From NCBI GenBank assembly GCA_016199745.1, contig JACQFZ010000022.1:310001-374000 (forward strand): 64,000 nucleotides of DNA, written 5' to 3'. Position 1 is the first letter of the stretch. Each line of letters begins with the position of its first letter. Positions 1-9,352 of this stretch are shown here, piece by piece. Source of the DNA: Gammaproteobacteria bacterium (GTDB lineage: Bacteria > Pseudomonadota > Gammaproteobacteria > Acidiferrobacterales > Sulfurifustaceae). The notes under the pieces are model-generated. The model was not told where the DNA came from. It worked only from the letters and a program-made list of their open reading frames with translations, and ran no database searches. The position numbers were made by a program, and so were the translations under genes.

Positions 1-355
1 CGCGTGCGCGCGTAGGTTCGACGTTGTAACAGAATTGTAATCCGTAGTTTTACAAGGAAGAATTTTAACAATAAGGGAAGCGTCGGGATGAATATCCTCA
101 TCATCCTTTTGCTGAAGTTGTGTCACAGCGTGACGCGCTCAATCTTTTTCTCTGTTGCCGCGATGTATGGAACGCACGCGGGGCACGATCATGTCCATTC
201 TAGTAAGCATAACATTGCTGTCCGCGAGTGTGAGCCGCCCGTATCGCTAAACGCGCCGGTGACGCCGGCCGATGTTGCAGTCGTTTTCGTCTGGCAGCGT
301 TTAGTGAACTCGATCGTCGTGTTCACCGTCGTGGCCGCGCGCTGAAACACATTCA
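1..355. other. Leader region with no confident gene
   Basis: No recognisable gene lies before the EpsL-like gene. An open frame at 88-345 (+) would give an 85-residue product with a hydrophobic start and a His-rich patch, but it has no good ribosome binding site, no family resemblance that I recognise and no stable context. It may be a non-coding leader carrying the promoter of the polysaccharide operon. I could not pick a convincing -35/-10 pair. Confidence 0.3.
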
Positions 356-1627
356 ATGAAAAATAATCGACATCGGCGCCGCCTGACCTGGACCTCGTGC
401 ACCGCCTACGCCATCACAAGCGGATTGGTGTTGGGCGACGGCTTGCTCGCCTCGGCCCATGCCGCCGGCTTGTCGCCTTACCTGTTTATCGGCGTCACGC
501 ATGACGACAATGTCTTTCGTCTAGCTGACAACGCGGATACGCAAGCGCTCTTAGGTACTGACGAGCGCGGTGACGTTTATCGCGTGTTCGAGGCCGGTGT
601 CGACCTTCAGGGACAGGCGGCGCGACAGGTGTTCAACCTGCATGGTGCGGTGGATCAAACGCGTTTTGCTCGGTTCACCGCGCTGAATAGCGACGGCGGC
701 TCGGCGCGCGGCCGTTGGGACTGGGTCGTCGGCAATCGCTGGAACGGAAAACTGGGTTATGACTACGACCGCTCGCTCGCGAATCTGGAGACCCAGATCG
801 CCGACGAACGCAATTTACGGGGTGATCAACGCGGCTATGTTGAGGCCAACTATTTAATGTTATCGCGCTGGCGTGTGCAGGGCGACGCCGAACGGCGCGA
901 GGTCGACAACAGCCTGGAAGAACGCCGGGTGCTCGATACGGCGGCCGTATCCACCGCGCTTGCGTTGCACTATTTGAGTGTGCCTGCCGGGACGGCGACG
1001 GATGAACCGATGTCGGAGCCCAACTATTTCGGCCTGCAACAGCGGTTCATCCACGGCGATTACGAGCAATCGCAGGATGTTGCCGGCGTGGCGGTCGACA
1101 ACGATTACGACGAAAGCGAGACCGCCTGGGTCGCGGATTGGCGTTTCCCCGCAGGGTCGCACGCGCAGCTAAGACTGGGGCACACCCATCGTCGCTACCT
1201 AGATGTCACGCAACGGGATTTCTCCGGTGGCACTGGGCGCGCGACGTTCGACTGGCCACTGAGTGGCAAGACGACGTTGGCCATGGCGGCGTGGCGCGAA
1301 CTGACGCAGGCCGACGATCAGAGTGCAAGTTACGTGGTCTCGCAAGGCACGAACCTCGGACCGAGCTGGGCGATGACATACAAGCTCAAACTCTCCGCGA
1401 CCTTGATCAACGAGCGGCGCGATTATCGCGGCGATCCCACGCCGATATTGACCTCGGCGCCAAAGCGCGTCGATCGACTCGATTCGGTGCGCGTCACATT
1501 GGGTTATGCGTTGGTCGATTATGTTCACCTCGATCTCGCTTGGAAGACCGGCACGCGCGATTCGAACACCGACAACGGCGATTATCGTTACCACAGCGTC
1601 AGTGCCACGCTGCGTGCGAGTTTTTGA
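356..1627 (+). CDS. epsL: EpsL-like outer-membrane protein of exopolysaccharide operon
   Basis: A 423-residue protein with a signal peptide (basic start, hydrophobic stretch about residues 16-34, cleavage near AHA-AG). Alternating hydrophobic/polar strands and a C-terminal segment ending in ...LRASF, with terminal Phe, are typical of an outer-membrane beta-barrel. The repeated aromatic-rich strands and position directly before an export protein match the EpsL family of EpsE/F/G-type exopolysaccharide loci. Its likely role is in the outer-membrane stage of polymer export; this comes from context, not from a catalytic motif. The next gene begins 10 bases after its stop. No strong ribosome binding site precedes the ATG, so the start is only fairly sure. 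Confidence 0.75.
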   Translation: MKNNRHRRRLTWTSCTAYAITSGLVLGDGLLASAHAAGLSPYLFIGVTHDDNVFRLADNADTQALLGTDERGDVYRVFEAGVDLQGQAARQVFNLHGAVDQTRFARFTALNSDGGSARGRWDWVVGNRWNGKLGYDYDRSLANLETQIADERNLRGDQRGYVEANYLMLSRWRVQGDAERREVDNSLEERRVLDTAAVSTALALHYLSVPAGTATDEPMSEPNYFGLQQRFIHGDYEQSQDVAGVAVDNDYDESETAWVADWRFPAGSHAQLRLGHTHRRYLDVTQRDFSGGTGRATFDWPLSGKTTLAMAAWRELTQADDQSASYVVSQGTNLGPSWAMTYKLKLSATLINERRDYRGDPTPILTSAPKRVDRLDSVRVTLGYALVDYVHLDLAWKTGTRDSNTDNGDYRYHSVSATLRASF

Positions 1628-1637
1628 GAGGCTGACG

Positions 1638-2474
1638 ATGGAAATTGGGAATCCATTCATGAGAGCGGCGGTGTTAATTCGTTGCGTCATGCTGGCAGGG
1701 TGCCTCGTGTTCACGCTGCCGGCGGTGGCCGCCAAGGACTACAAATTGGGAACGGGCGACGTCGTAAAGATCACGGTCTACAACCATGCGGATCTTACGA
1801 CCGAGGCGCGCATCAACGAATCGGGCAAGCTGAGTTTCCCGTTGCTGGGAGAAGTCGAGATCGCAAACTTATCGACCGAGGAGGCGAGCACGCGGCTCGC
1901 GACCCTGCTGAGCGTGGGCGGGTTGGTGCAACGGCCGCAGGTCAATATTCAAGTCGTACGTTTCCGCAGCCCGTTGGTGTCGATCTTGGGCGAGGTCGCG
2001 AAGCCCGGTAAGTACCCGATGCGTAATCCCGAAGCCGATGACGTGAAAACCATAGCGGACTTGTTGGTGGTTGCCGGTGGTCCGAGTCCGACGGCGGCCG
2101 ATTATCTCATGGTGACGCAACGCAGCGCGAACGGGCAGACCGTGCACAAGCGCGTGGATCTGGTCGCGCTATTGGCGCGCGGCGATGCCGCACAAAACAT
2201 CCCGATCAACGAAGGCGACATCGTATTCGTGCCGCGCATGGAGTTGTTTTATATCTACGGCGAGGTGCATAAACCCGGTGCCTATCGTCTGGAACCCGAC
2301 ATGAGCTTGATGCAGGCGCTTGCCGTCGGCGGCGGCGTGACCGCGCGCGGCACTCAACGTGGCATTGAGATCCGCCGGCGTGACAACGAGGGCAAGGTAA
2401 ATGTCGTAACGTCGAGTCTCGATTCGCCGCTGCAAGCGAACGATGTGATTTACGTCAAGGAGAGCCTGTTCTAG
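1638..2474 (+). CDS. epsE: Polysaccharide export protein, Wza/EpsE family
   Basis: A 278-residue periplasmic or outer-membrane polysaccharide export protein. ATG at 1638 gives a signal peptide ending near AVAA; a second ATG at 1659 would also leave a usable signal. The mature part opens with YKLGTGDVVKITVY, the start of the Poly_export domain, followed by two SLBB-like segments, one with the typical GEVHKPGAYRL signature. The family forms the export channel for capsule or exopolysaccharide. There is no clear lipobox Cys at the cleavage point, unlike Wza. It sits between the EpsL and EpsF genes, with a 13-base gap to the latter. Confidence 0.88.
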   Translation: MEIGNPFMRAAVLIRCVMLAGCLVFTLPAVAAKDYKLGTGDVVKITVYNHADLTTEARINESGKLSFPLLGEVEIANLSTEEASTRLATLLSVGGLVQRPQVNIQVVRFRSPLVSILGEVAKPGKYPMRNPEADDVKTIADLLVVAGGPSPTAADYLMVTQRSANGQTVHKRVDLVALLARGDAAQNIPINEGDIVFVPRMELFYIYGEVHKPGAYRLEPDMSLMQALAVGGGVTARGTQRGIEIRRRDNEGKVNVVTSSLDSPLQANDVIYVKESLF

Positions 2475-2487
2475 CGAGGGACGATTG

Positions 2488-3627
2488 ATGAATCTATGGC
2501 AACTGTTGGCGATATTGCGCAGCCGCATCGGCTGGATCGTACCGTGTCTCGCGCTCACGATCGGTGCTGCGCTCGCCGTCAATATTTACTGGCCGCCGAC
2601 TTACACCGCGACCACGGCGGTGGTGATTGCGTTCAAGACCAGCGACCCGTTCGATAAAAATGGAACCGCGGAATCGCTGTTGCCCGGTTACCTCGCGACC
2701 CAGATCGATATCGCCACGAGCCATCCGGTAGCGCGCCGCGTCATCGAGACGCTCAAGTTGGATGATGATGCGTCGCTACGTGAGGAATTTCGGCGCTATG
2801 GACAACGTGGCGACATGAGAGACTGGTTAGCCAAAAAACTGCTCAAGAATTTGCACGTGCAACCGGCGCGCGAGAGTCGCGTCGTGGAATTTCATTTTTC
2901 GGCGCCGGAGGCACGTTTTGCCGCCAACGTCGCCAACGCCTTCACACAGGCATACCTCGAGACCAATCTGAAATTGAACGTTAGCCCGGCGCAGCGCAAT
3001 TCCGCTTGGTTGGAACAGCAAGCGAAGGTGCAACGCGAAGCGCTCGAGCGGGCGCAGCGCAAACTGACGACGTATCAACAGCGTCACGGCATTGTCGGTG
3101 ATGCGGATCGCCTCGATCTAGAGACGCAGCGCATGGCGGATTTGTCGGCGCAGTTGATTACTGCGCAAGCGCAACGTTACGACGCGCAAGCGCGCCAGCT
3201 TGGCGTGAACCATCCGCAATACCAGGCCGCGGCATCGCAGGAGGCGTCGTTGCGCCGCTCGCTGGCGGACCAAAAATCCAAGGTGCTGCACTTGCGCCAG
3301 GCGTACGACCAGATGGACATGCTCAAACGTGAGGTGGAAAACGCCCAGCACGCCTACGGCACGATGTTGCAGAGCTTGAACCAAACCAGTCTGGAAGGGC
3401 AGTTCGATCAGGCCAACGTGTCGGTTTTGAGTCCGGCCATGGTGCCGGTGGCGCCGTCATTTCCAAGACCGAAGTTCGATCTATTCATTGGCGCTGTCGT
3501 CGGTTTGATTCTCGGCGTCGGTATGGCGCTGTTGCGCGAGATCTCCGACCGCCGCATCCGCACCGTGCGCGACATCGAGGCCGATCTCGGCCTGCCGGTT
3601 TTTGGCCAGTTGCTGAAGGGAGACTGA
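2488..3627 (+). CDS. epsF: Chain-length determinant protein, Wzz/EpsF family
   Basis: A 379-residue polysaccharide co-polymerase. It has an N-terminal membrane segment after MNLWQLLAILRSR, a large periplasmic part with a long coiled-coil region (about residues 170-300, rich in Q, A, E and R), and a second membrane helix near residues 330-350 preceded by the Pro-rich VAPSFPRP motif found before TM2 in Wzz proteins. It controls polymer length and normally works with the cytoplasmic tyrosine kinase encoded next. A TTG one codon upstream (2485) could also be used; the ATG at 2488 is preferred. One base separates its stop from the EpsG start. Confidence 0.88.
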   Translation: MNLWQLLAILRSRIGWIVPCLALTIGAALAVNIYWPPTYTATTAVVIAFKTSDPFDKNGTAESLLPGYLATQIDIATSHPVARRVIETLKLDDDASLREEFRRYGQRGDMRDWLAKKLLKNLHVQPARESRVVEFHFSAPEARFAANVANAFTQAYLETNLKLNVSPAQRNSAWLEQQAKVQREALERAQRKLTTYQQRHGIVGDADRLDLETQRMADLSAQLITAQAQRYDAQARQLGVNHPQYQAAASQEASLRRSLADQKSKVLHLRQAYDQMDMLKREVENAQHAYGTMLQSLNQTSLEGQFDQANVSVLSPAMVPVAPSFPRPKFDLFIGAVVGLILGVGMALLREISDRRIRTVRDIEADLGLPVFGQLLKGD

Positions 3628-3628
3628 T

Positions 3629-4531
3629 ATGAGCGTCATGCCTACGGAATACGCCGATCGCGAGTCTTGGTTCGCGAATGGCCATGCGCCATCCGTGACG
3701 TGCACGCGCAGTATCGGCGAGATTCTGGTGCAGGACGGCGTGCTTGCAGTCGCCGAGGTCGAACACATCTTGGTGCTGCAAGAGAAAAAGATTGGGCTGC
3801 GGTTCGGTGAAGCGGCACTCAAGCTCGGCTTGGTCAAAGCGAAGGATGTTGAACGCGCGCTAGCGCTGCAGTTCGCGCATCTGCCGTTCGATGCCGGCGA
3901 CACCAAGCTGTCGCGCGAGCTTGTGGTGGCACACAGGCCGGCGTCGGCGCAGGTCGAGCAGCTACGCGATCAGCGTAGTCTGCTGGTGCAACACTGGTTC
4001 GGTGCTCAGCGTACGCTCGCCATTGTCGGGCCGTATGCCGCCGACGGGCGCAGTTATTTCGCCGCCAACTTGGCGATGTTGTTTTCGCAACTCGGACGCG
4101 AGACGTTATTGATCGATGCCGATATGCGCCAGCCGCGCCAGCATGAATTATTCGGCGTGCCGAACCGTGTTGGCTTGTCGCTGCTGCTGGCCGGCCGGAT
4201 GCGACCGGGCCAGGCGGTGCAGCACGTCGCCGCCGTCAAAACCTTTTCGCTCATGACGTCAGGGCCGGTACCGCCGAACCCGCTCGAACTGCTCGATCGC
4301 GGCGGTTTGGCGGAGGCGTTGAAGGAATTGTCACAGGTGTTCAGCGTCATTATCGTCGACACGCCGCCTGGGAGTCGCTTCGGCGATGCGCATGTCATCG
4401 CCCACCATTGCGGCGGCGCTTTGATGTTGCTGCGCCGTCATCGCACGCGACTAAGCGATGCCAAGAGTTTCGCCGAACGCTTGCGGCGCGCGCAGGTACA
4501 GGTCATCGGCACGGTGTTGAATCGATTTTGA
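3629..4531 (+). CDS. epsG: Chain-length determinant tyrosine kinase, EpsG family (BY-kinase)
   Basis: A 300-residue protein with two parts. Residues about 28-85 look like the small helical domain found at the N-terminus of EpsG and of type II secretion ATPases (GEILVQDGVL...). Residues 130-300 are a ParA/Wzc-type P-loop kinase: a Walker A variant AADGRSYFAANLA, Walker A' LLIDADMRQP and Walker B VIIVDTPPG. The C-terminus stops at VLNRF without the Tyr-rich tail of Wzc, as in other EpsG proteins. It should phosphorylate or gate the EpsF complex and thereby control polymerisation. About 100 bases with a hairpin follow before gmd. Confidence 0.85.
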   Translation: MSVMPTEYADRESWFANGHAPSVTCTRSIGEILVQDGVLAVAEVEHILVLQEKKIGLRFGEAALKLGLVKAKDVERALALQFAHLPFDAGDTKLSRELVVAHRPASAQVEQLRDQRSLLVQHWFGAQRTLAIVGPYAADGRSYFAANLAMLFSQLGRETLLIDADMRQPRQHELFGVPNRVGLSLLLAGRMRPGQAVQHVAAVKTFSLMTSGPVPPNPLELLDRGGLAEALKELSQVFSVIIVDTPPGSRFGDAHVIAHHCGGALMLLRRHRTRLSDAKSFAERLRRAQVQVIGTVLNRF

Positions 4532-4554
4532 GGAATGGTGAAAGGAGGCAGATT

Positions 4555-4588
4555 TAGCTCTTTCTCCCTCTGGGAGAGGAGATAGCTA
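4555..4588. repeat. Small palindrome between epsG and gmd
   Basis: An interrupted inverted repeat: TAGCT at 4555-4559 pairs with AGCTA at 4584-4588 around an inner CTCCC/GGGAG hairpin. It resembles the cores of the CCCTCTCC/GGAGAGGG elements elsewhere in this window. It has no T-run, so it is not an obvious terminator. It could be a shrunken repeat copy or an RNA-processing or attenuation site. Confidence 0.45.
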
Positions 4589-4630
4589 CGTTGAGATAGT
4601 TTCATTGTTTCGGTCGCAAGGAGGCGGTGC

Positions 4631-5743
4631 ATGAAAACAGCATTGATTACCGGCATTACCGGTCAAGACGGCGCTTATCTCGCCGAGCTGTTATTAGCCA
4701 AAGGTTACGAAGTCCACGGTATCAAACGCCGCACGTCGTTGTTCAACACCGATCGCATCGATCATCTGTATCAAGATCCACATACCTCGCCGCGCCGCTT
4801 GATCCTGCATCACGGCGACATGACCGATACCAGCAGCTTGATCCGCATCGTGCAGCAGGTCCAGCCTGATGAGCTCTACAACCTCGCCGCCCAAAGTCAC
4901 GTCGCCGTATCGTTCGAGGAACCGGAATACACCGCCGAGTCCGACGCGCTCGGCACGTTGCGCCTGCTCGAGGCTATCCGCATTCTCGGACTGGAAAAGA
5001 AAACACGTTTCTACCAGGCCTCGACTTCCGAGCTGTTCGGCAAAGTGCAAGAAACGCCGCAGCGCGAGACGACACCGTTCTATCCACGCAGCCCGTATGC
5101 GGTAGCGAAGCTGTATGCCTATTGGATCACGGTGAATTATCGCGAGGCCTACGGCATGTACGCCTGCAACGGCATTTTGTTCAATCACGAGTCGGCCACG
5201 CGCGGCGAGACCTTCGTCACGCGTAAGATCACGCGCGGCCTGGCACGGGTGAGTTTGGGCTTGGACGATTGCCTATACCTCGGCAACCTCGATTCCAAGC
5301 GCGACTGGGGGCACGCGCGCGACTACGTCGAAATGCAATGGCTCATGCTGCAACAGCCTGAGCCCGAGGATTTTGTGATCGCCACCGGCGAGCAGCATTC
5401 GGTGCGCGATTTCATCGACGCCGCCGCCAACGAGCTTGGTATCGCGCTGCGTTGGCGGGGTTTCGGTGTGCACGAGACCGGTACTGTCGCCAAGCTCGAG
5501 CGCGCGTGTGGCCTGCGCGTCGGCGCCACCATCGTTCGCGTGGATGCGCGTTACTTCCGTCCGACGGAGGTTGATACCTTGCTCGGTGACGCCAGTGCCG
5601 CGCAGCGCAAGCTCGGTTGGAAAGCGAAGACGAGCTTCGCCGCGTTGGTCGCGGAGATGGTGCGCGAGGACTTGGCGCTGGCCGAACGTGACACGCTGTG
5701 TCGCGAGCAAGGATTCAAGACTTTCAAATATCTCGAGTCCTGA
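4631..5743 (+). CDS. gmd: GDP-mannose 4,6-dehydratase
   Basis: A 370-residue short-chain dehydrogenase-like enzyme that turns GDP-mannose into GDP-4-keto-6-deoxymannose, the first step to GDP-L-fucose, in the cytoplasm. It shows the NAD(P)-binding [14 protein letters not shown] at the N-terminus, the family-typical [16 protein letters not shown] stretch, the catalytic Tyr/Lys pair in [12 protein letters not shown], and the Gmd motif [19 protein letters not shown]. Length and motifs are normal for the family. A strong ribosome binding site (AAGGAGG) precedes the ATG. The GDP-fucose synthase gene follows after 12 bases, so the two steps are coupled. The product would feed a fucosyltransferase of this cluster. 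Confidence 0.96.
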   Translation: MKTALITGITGQDGAYLAELLLAKGYEVHGIKRRTSLFNTDRIDHLYQDPHTSPRRLILHHGDMTDTSSLIRIVQQVQPDELYNLAAQSHVAVSFEEPEYTAESDALGTLRLLEAIRILGLEKKTRFYQASTSELFGKVQETPQRETTPFYPRSPYAVAKLYAYWITVNYREAYGMYACNGILFNHESATRGETFVTRKITRGLARVSLGLDDCLYLGNLDSKRDWGHARDYVEMQWLMLQQPEPEDFVIATGEQHSVRDFIDAAANELGIALRWRGFGVHETGTVAKLERACGLRVGATIVRVDARYFRPTEVDTLLGDASAAQRKLGWKAKTSFAALVAEMVREDLALAERDTLCREQGFKTFKYLES

Positions 5744-5755
5744 GGAGCAGCGGCG

Positions 5756-6736
5756 GTGAACCAGAATGCCAAGATATTCGTCGCTGGCCACGGCGGCATG
5801 GTGGGTTCGGCGCTGGTGCGTTGCCTCCAGCAACGCGGCTTTCGCAACTTGCTGCGGCGAACACGCCAGCAGCTCGACCTGTTGAACCAGCCGCAGGTGT
5901 ATCGGTTCATGGAGCAAGAGCGGCCGGATTATGTTTTTCTGGCAGCGGCCAAGGTCGGCGGTATTCACGCGAACAACGTCTTGCGCGCCGATTTTATCTA
6001 CCAGAACCTGATGATCGAAACCAACGTGATTCACGCCGCTTTCAAGGCCGGCGTATCGCGACTGATGTTCCTCGGCTCGAGTTGCATCTATCCGCGCGAT
6101 TGTCCGCAGCCGATCAAGGAAGAATATTTATTGACCGGTCCGCTCGAGGTCACGAACGAACCGTACGCCGTGGCCAAGATCGCTGGGATCAAGTTGTGCG
6201 AATCGTTCAACCGTCAATATGGCACGCATTACGTTGCGGTGATGCCGACCAATCTCTACGGACCTAACGACAATTTCGATCTTGCGACCAGCCATGTGCT
6301 GCCGGCATTGCTGCGCAAGATGCACGAGGCGCGATTGCGCGCGGATCCGGCCGTGACGATTTGGGGGTCGGGCCAAGCACGGCGCGAGTTTTTGTACGTC
6401 GATGATCTGGCCGAGGCCTGTGTGTTTCTGATGGAGCGTGATGTCAGCGACGACATGCTCAACATCGGTTGTGGCGAGGACCTTCGCATCAGCGAGTTGG
6501 CCGAGGCAATCCGCGAGGTCGTTGGTTTTACCGGTGAGTTTCGGTTCGACACCAGTATGCCGGACGGTACACCGCGCAAACTGTTGGACCTAGGTCGGAT
6601 AACGACGCTCGGATGGCAGCCTCGTTATCGTTTACGCGACGGCTTGCAGCGTACGTATGAATGGTATTTGCAACAAGACGCGGCTGTCATCCCGGCGCCG
6701 TTGGTGATGCAAGAGGGTAAGACCGCGACAAAATGA
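5756..6736 (+). CDS. fcl: GDP-L-fucose synthase
   Basis: A 326-residue epimerase/reductase that converts GDP-4-keto-6-deoxymannose to GDP-L-fucose with NADPH. Visible are the nucleotide-binding VAGHGGMVGSALVR, the SSCIYP motif, the catalytic Tyr/Lys in EPYAVAKIAGIKLCES, and MPTNLYGPNDNF, all standard for Fcl/WcaG. The start is GTG at 5756, placed right after GGAGCAGCGGC. The C-terminal 20 residues or so look like a loose extension. Its last bases (ATGA) overlap the flippase start. Confidence 0.95.
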   Translation: MNQNAKIFVAGHGGMVGSALVRCLQQRGFRNLLRRTRQQLDLLNQPQVYRFMEQERPDYVFLAAAKVGGIHANNVLRADFIYQNLMIETNVIHAAFKAGVSRLMFLGSSCIYPRDCPQPIKEEYLLTGPLEVTNEPYAVAKIAGIKLCESFNRQYGTHYVAVMPTNLYGPNDNFDLATSHVLPALLRKMHEARLRADPAVTIWGSGQARREFLYVDDLAEACVFLMERDVSDDMLNIGCGEDLRISELAEAIREVVGFTGEFRFDTSMPDGTPRKLLDLGRITTLGWQPRYRLRDGLQRTYEWYLQQDAAVIPAPLVMQEGKTATK

Positions 6737-8160
6737 CGAAACCTCTCGCCAATTTTTCCCGCACGCCGACTTGCCATGCCGGGAAGTACGAAGGCCGCGA
6801 GCACGGGAGCGATCCGGTTCCCGAGGGGCAGGGGTTTGTGCGGGACAGCTGGTCCTCGCTGCTATTTCGTTACCGTCATTGGCGGCGCAACTATCACGCC
6901 GCTAGCTGGAGCCTGATCGATCAATCGATCGTCAGTCTGGCGAATTTTTTGTCGGTGTTGTTGCTGGCGCGTTTCATGGCGGCCGCAGAATTCGGTGGAT
7001 TCGTGTTAGCCCAGACCGGACTCTTGCTCGTCACCAGTCTTCAGACCTCGCTGCTCACGCAGTCGCATAACGTGCTCGGTGCCAAGCTCAAGGGTAAGTG
7101 TTACCGGCGTTTTACCGGCGCTGTCATCGTCATGCAGATCGTCGCCGGGCTTGGCGTGTGTCTGCTGTTGGCGCTTGCCGGTTGTGGGTTGTTCCTGTCT
7201 GGCGCGCGCGCTAATGGCATCCTATGGATGACGCTAGCGGCGGCGGCGTTTCCCTGGATGGCGCAAGAATTTGTGCGGCGCGTGCTGTACACCCGCAGTG
7301 CCGCGCGCGCGGCCGCGATGAACGATGTCATCTGTTACGGTTTACAGCTGATCGGCGTGCTGCTGTTGGTGCGTTATTTGAGCACGTCGTCGCTGACGGC
7401 GGTTGCGGTGCTGTTGGTGTTCGGTGGCTCGTCGCTGATCGCGGTGCTATTTGGCGTCTACCAGCTGCGCGATCACGTCGAATTCGCCTGGCGCGTGCGC
7501 TTTCAGCGACGTCTGCGGGCGAGCACAGCACGAGTCTGGCGCTTCGGCGGTTGGTTGCTCGCGCAAAACGTGACGACCTGGTTCGGCGCCAACGGTCACG
7601 CCTGGGTGGTCGGCGCCTTGCTCGGCACCGAAGTCGTCGGACTCTATCGGGCGGCGATTCACCTGGTGAACCTGATCAATCCGTTGCGTCAGGCTGCCTT
7701 CGTTTACTTGCCGGCGCGCGCCAGTCTAATGTTCGCCGCGAACGGGTATACCGGTTTGGCGTGTTGGGTGCGGCATGTGGGCACGCGTCTGCTGCTATTA
7801 CTGGCGCCACTCGTATTGCTGCTGGTCGTTTTCCCGGAACAACTATTGCGCTTGATGTACGGCGGCAAATTCTCCGGAATGGGATTAGGGCTCATCCTGG
7901 CACTGGCGGCGGCGGCGCAAGCGATCAGCTTCGCGCGCTATCCGCTGGAGGTCGCGGTGCTGGCCGCCGGTGAGCCGCGTCGATTATTCCATATCAATTT
8001 GCTATCGATTGCGCTGCTCCTGACCTGCGGCATCGGTTTGATCGTGTCGTTCGGTATTGTCGGTATCGCGCTGTCGATGTTACTCATCAGCATCGTGCTG
8101 TACATCGCCACCGCCGTGATTTATCGGCGCGTGCTTCATCCGGCAGTGCGGAGATCCTGA
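6733..8160 (+). CDS. Polysaccharide flippase, Wzx-like
   Basis: A 475-residue integral membrane protein with an unusually long hydrophilic N-terminus (about 60 residues) and then about 12 hydrophobic helices, the layout of the MOP/Wzx flippase superfamily. Helix 1 begins near WSLIDQSIVSLANFLSVLLLA, typical of O-antigen flippases. Its role is to move the undecaprenyl-linked repeat unit across the inner membrane. It overlaps fcl by four bases and is followed one base later by the pyruvyltransferase gene. Identification rests on topology and context more than on sharp motifs. Confidence 0.8.
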   Translation: MTKPLANFSRTPTCHAGKYEGREHGSDPVPEGQGFVRDSWSSLLFRYRHWRRNYHAASWSLIDQSIVSLANFLSVLLLARFMAAAEFGGFVLAQTGLLLVTSLQTSLLTQSHNVLGAKLKGKCYRRFTGAVIVMQIVAGLGVCLLLALAGCGLFLSGARANGILWMTLAAAAFPWMAQEFVRRVLYTRSAARAAAMNDVICYGLQLIGVLLLVRYLSTSSLTAVAVLLVFGGSSLIAVLFGVYQLRDHVEFAWRVRFQRRLRASTARVWRFGGWLLAQNVTTWFGANGHAWVVGALLGTEVVGLYRAAIHLVNLINPLRQAAFVYLPARASLMFAANGYTGLACWVRHVGTRLLLLLAPLVLLLVVFPEQLLRLMYGGKFSGMGLGLILALAAAAQAISFARYPLEVAVLAAGEPRRLFHINLLSIALLLTCGIGLIVSFGIVGIALSMLLISIVLYIATAVIYRRVLHPAVRRS

Positions 8161-8161
8161 G

Positions 8162-9352
8162 ATGCGCCCTGTCATTGCCGTCTTCGGTGAATGGAGCCAG
8201 ACCAATATCGGCGATCATGCGATTCATGAGGGCGTGCAGGCGTTCTTCCACGAGTGCGGCTGGCAGGTACGCAGCTTTGAGTTGGGCGCGCTGCGGCCGG
8301 CCAGCTGTGCATCCGCCGGCGTGGCGGAGGTGGCGCAGTTGCGCGAGCTGCGCTGGCGCGCGACCTCGGTGTTGAATTCTCTACCGGCGGCCAAGCGTAG
8401 CCTGCGTGGTATCAGGCAACGGCTGCTGATGCGCCGGTTGCTGCCACTGCTGACCGACTGCGATGCGATCTGTGTCGGCGGCGGCGCGTTATTGACCGAC
8501 ATCAATCTACATTTCATGCAATCGCTGGCGGTGCTGACGCACGCCGCGCGCCGGTTGCGCAAACCTCTATTGTGCTTGGGTTGCAGCGCCGACGGACAGT
8601 GGTCGGCGCGCGGGCGGGAAATCGTCCGCGATTTTCTCGCGACCAGTTGTTACGTGGCGGTGCGCGATCATGCTACCGCCGAGCGTGTAGTGCCGTTGCT
8701 CGATCGCTGCGTTCCCATCTTCGGCGACTTTGCCTTGAGCACAAATCGTCTGCACGCGGACGATGGTCCGCAGCGCGTGACCGCACGCTATTTGTTGGCG
8801 GTCAACGTGAGTCAGGTGGCGACGCCGTATACATCGTCGCAGTCGCGCTACGAGGACGGCTTGGTGGAAATCGTGCGGCAGGTGCTTGCGCGCAACGCCG
8901 ACGTCAGACCGATCGCCATCTTTACCACCGGTACGGCGCAGGATTTGGCGCCGGCGACCCGCGTCTATCAACGCTTGCTGTCGGCGGGTGTGGAATTGCA
9001 CGCGGGACGGGATCTCGCGCAAGTGCGCCAGTTGCTCGGTGCGAGCCGCGCGGTGCTTGCCAGTCGTTTGCACGCCGCCATCTTGTCGTTGGCGCAGCAC
9101 ACGCCGGTGATCGGTTACTCGGCGACGCCCAAGCTCGGCAATTTTTTTGACAGCTTGGGACTGGACGACGACAGCTTCGGTCCCAACGACGAGCCGCCGC
9201 GTGTGGTCCAGCGATTGTTCTCGGTCATGTCGCGGCCTGTGTCGTTTTCGCCGTCGGCCTGTGCGGCGATGGTTGCGGCGCGCCAGCTCGCACGCCACTA
9301 CTTGTCGTCGCTGGCGGCAGTACGTCCGATCGCGGAGGTCGTCCATTCATGA
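8162..9352 (+). CDS. Polysaccharide pyruvyl transferase family protein
   Basis: A 396-residue GT-B-like protein of the polysaccharide pyruvyl transferase family. The start (TNIGDHAIHEGVQ) matches the family N-terminus with the GD-H/A pattern, and the C-terminal half has the typical ASRLHAAILSLAQHTPVIGYS segment followed by KLGNFFDSLGL. The family adds a pyruvate ketal from phosphoenolpyruvate to a sugar, or in some cases acts as another transferase. In this operon it would decorate the repeat unit. The end overlaps the next gene by ATGA. Confidence 0.8.
   Translation: MRPVIAVFGEWSQTNIGDHAIHEGVQAFFHECGWQVRSFELGALRPASCASAGVAEVAQLRELRWRATSVLNSLPAAKRSLRGIRQRLLMRRLLPLLTDCDAICVGGGALLTDINLHFMQSLAVLTHAARRLRKPLLCLGCSADGQWSARGREIVRDFLATSCYVAVRDHATAERVVPLLDRCVPIFGDFALSTNRLHADDGPQRVTARYLLAVNVSQVATPYTSSQSRYEDGLVEIVRQVLARNADVRPIAIFTTGTAQDLAPATRVYQRLLSAGVELHAGRDLAQVRQLLGASRAVLASRLHAAILSLAQHTPVIGYSATPKLGNFFDSLGLDDDSFGPNDEPPRVVQRLFSVMSRPVSFSPSACAAMVAARQLARHYLSSLAAVRPIAEVVHS

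Noticed and set aside
5273-6034. 253-codon frame on the minus strand over gmd and fcl
   Set aside because: It is antisense to two well-supported genes, has no binding site, and its residues show the skew expected of a shadow frame.
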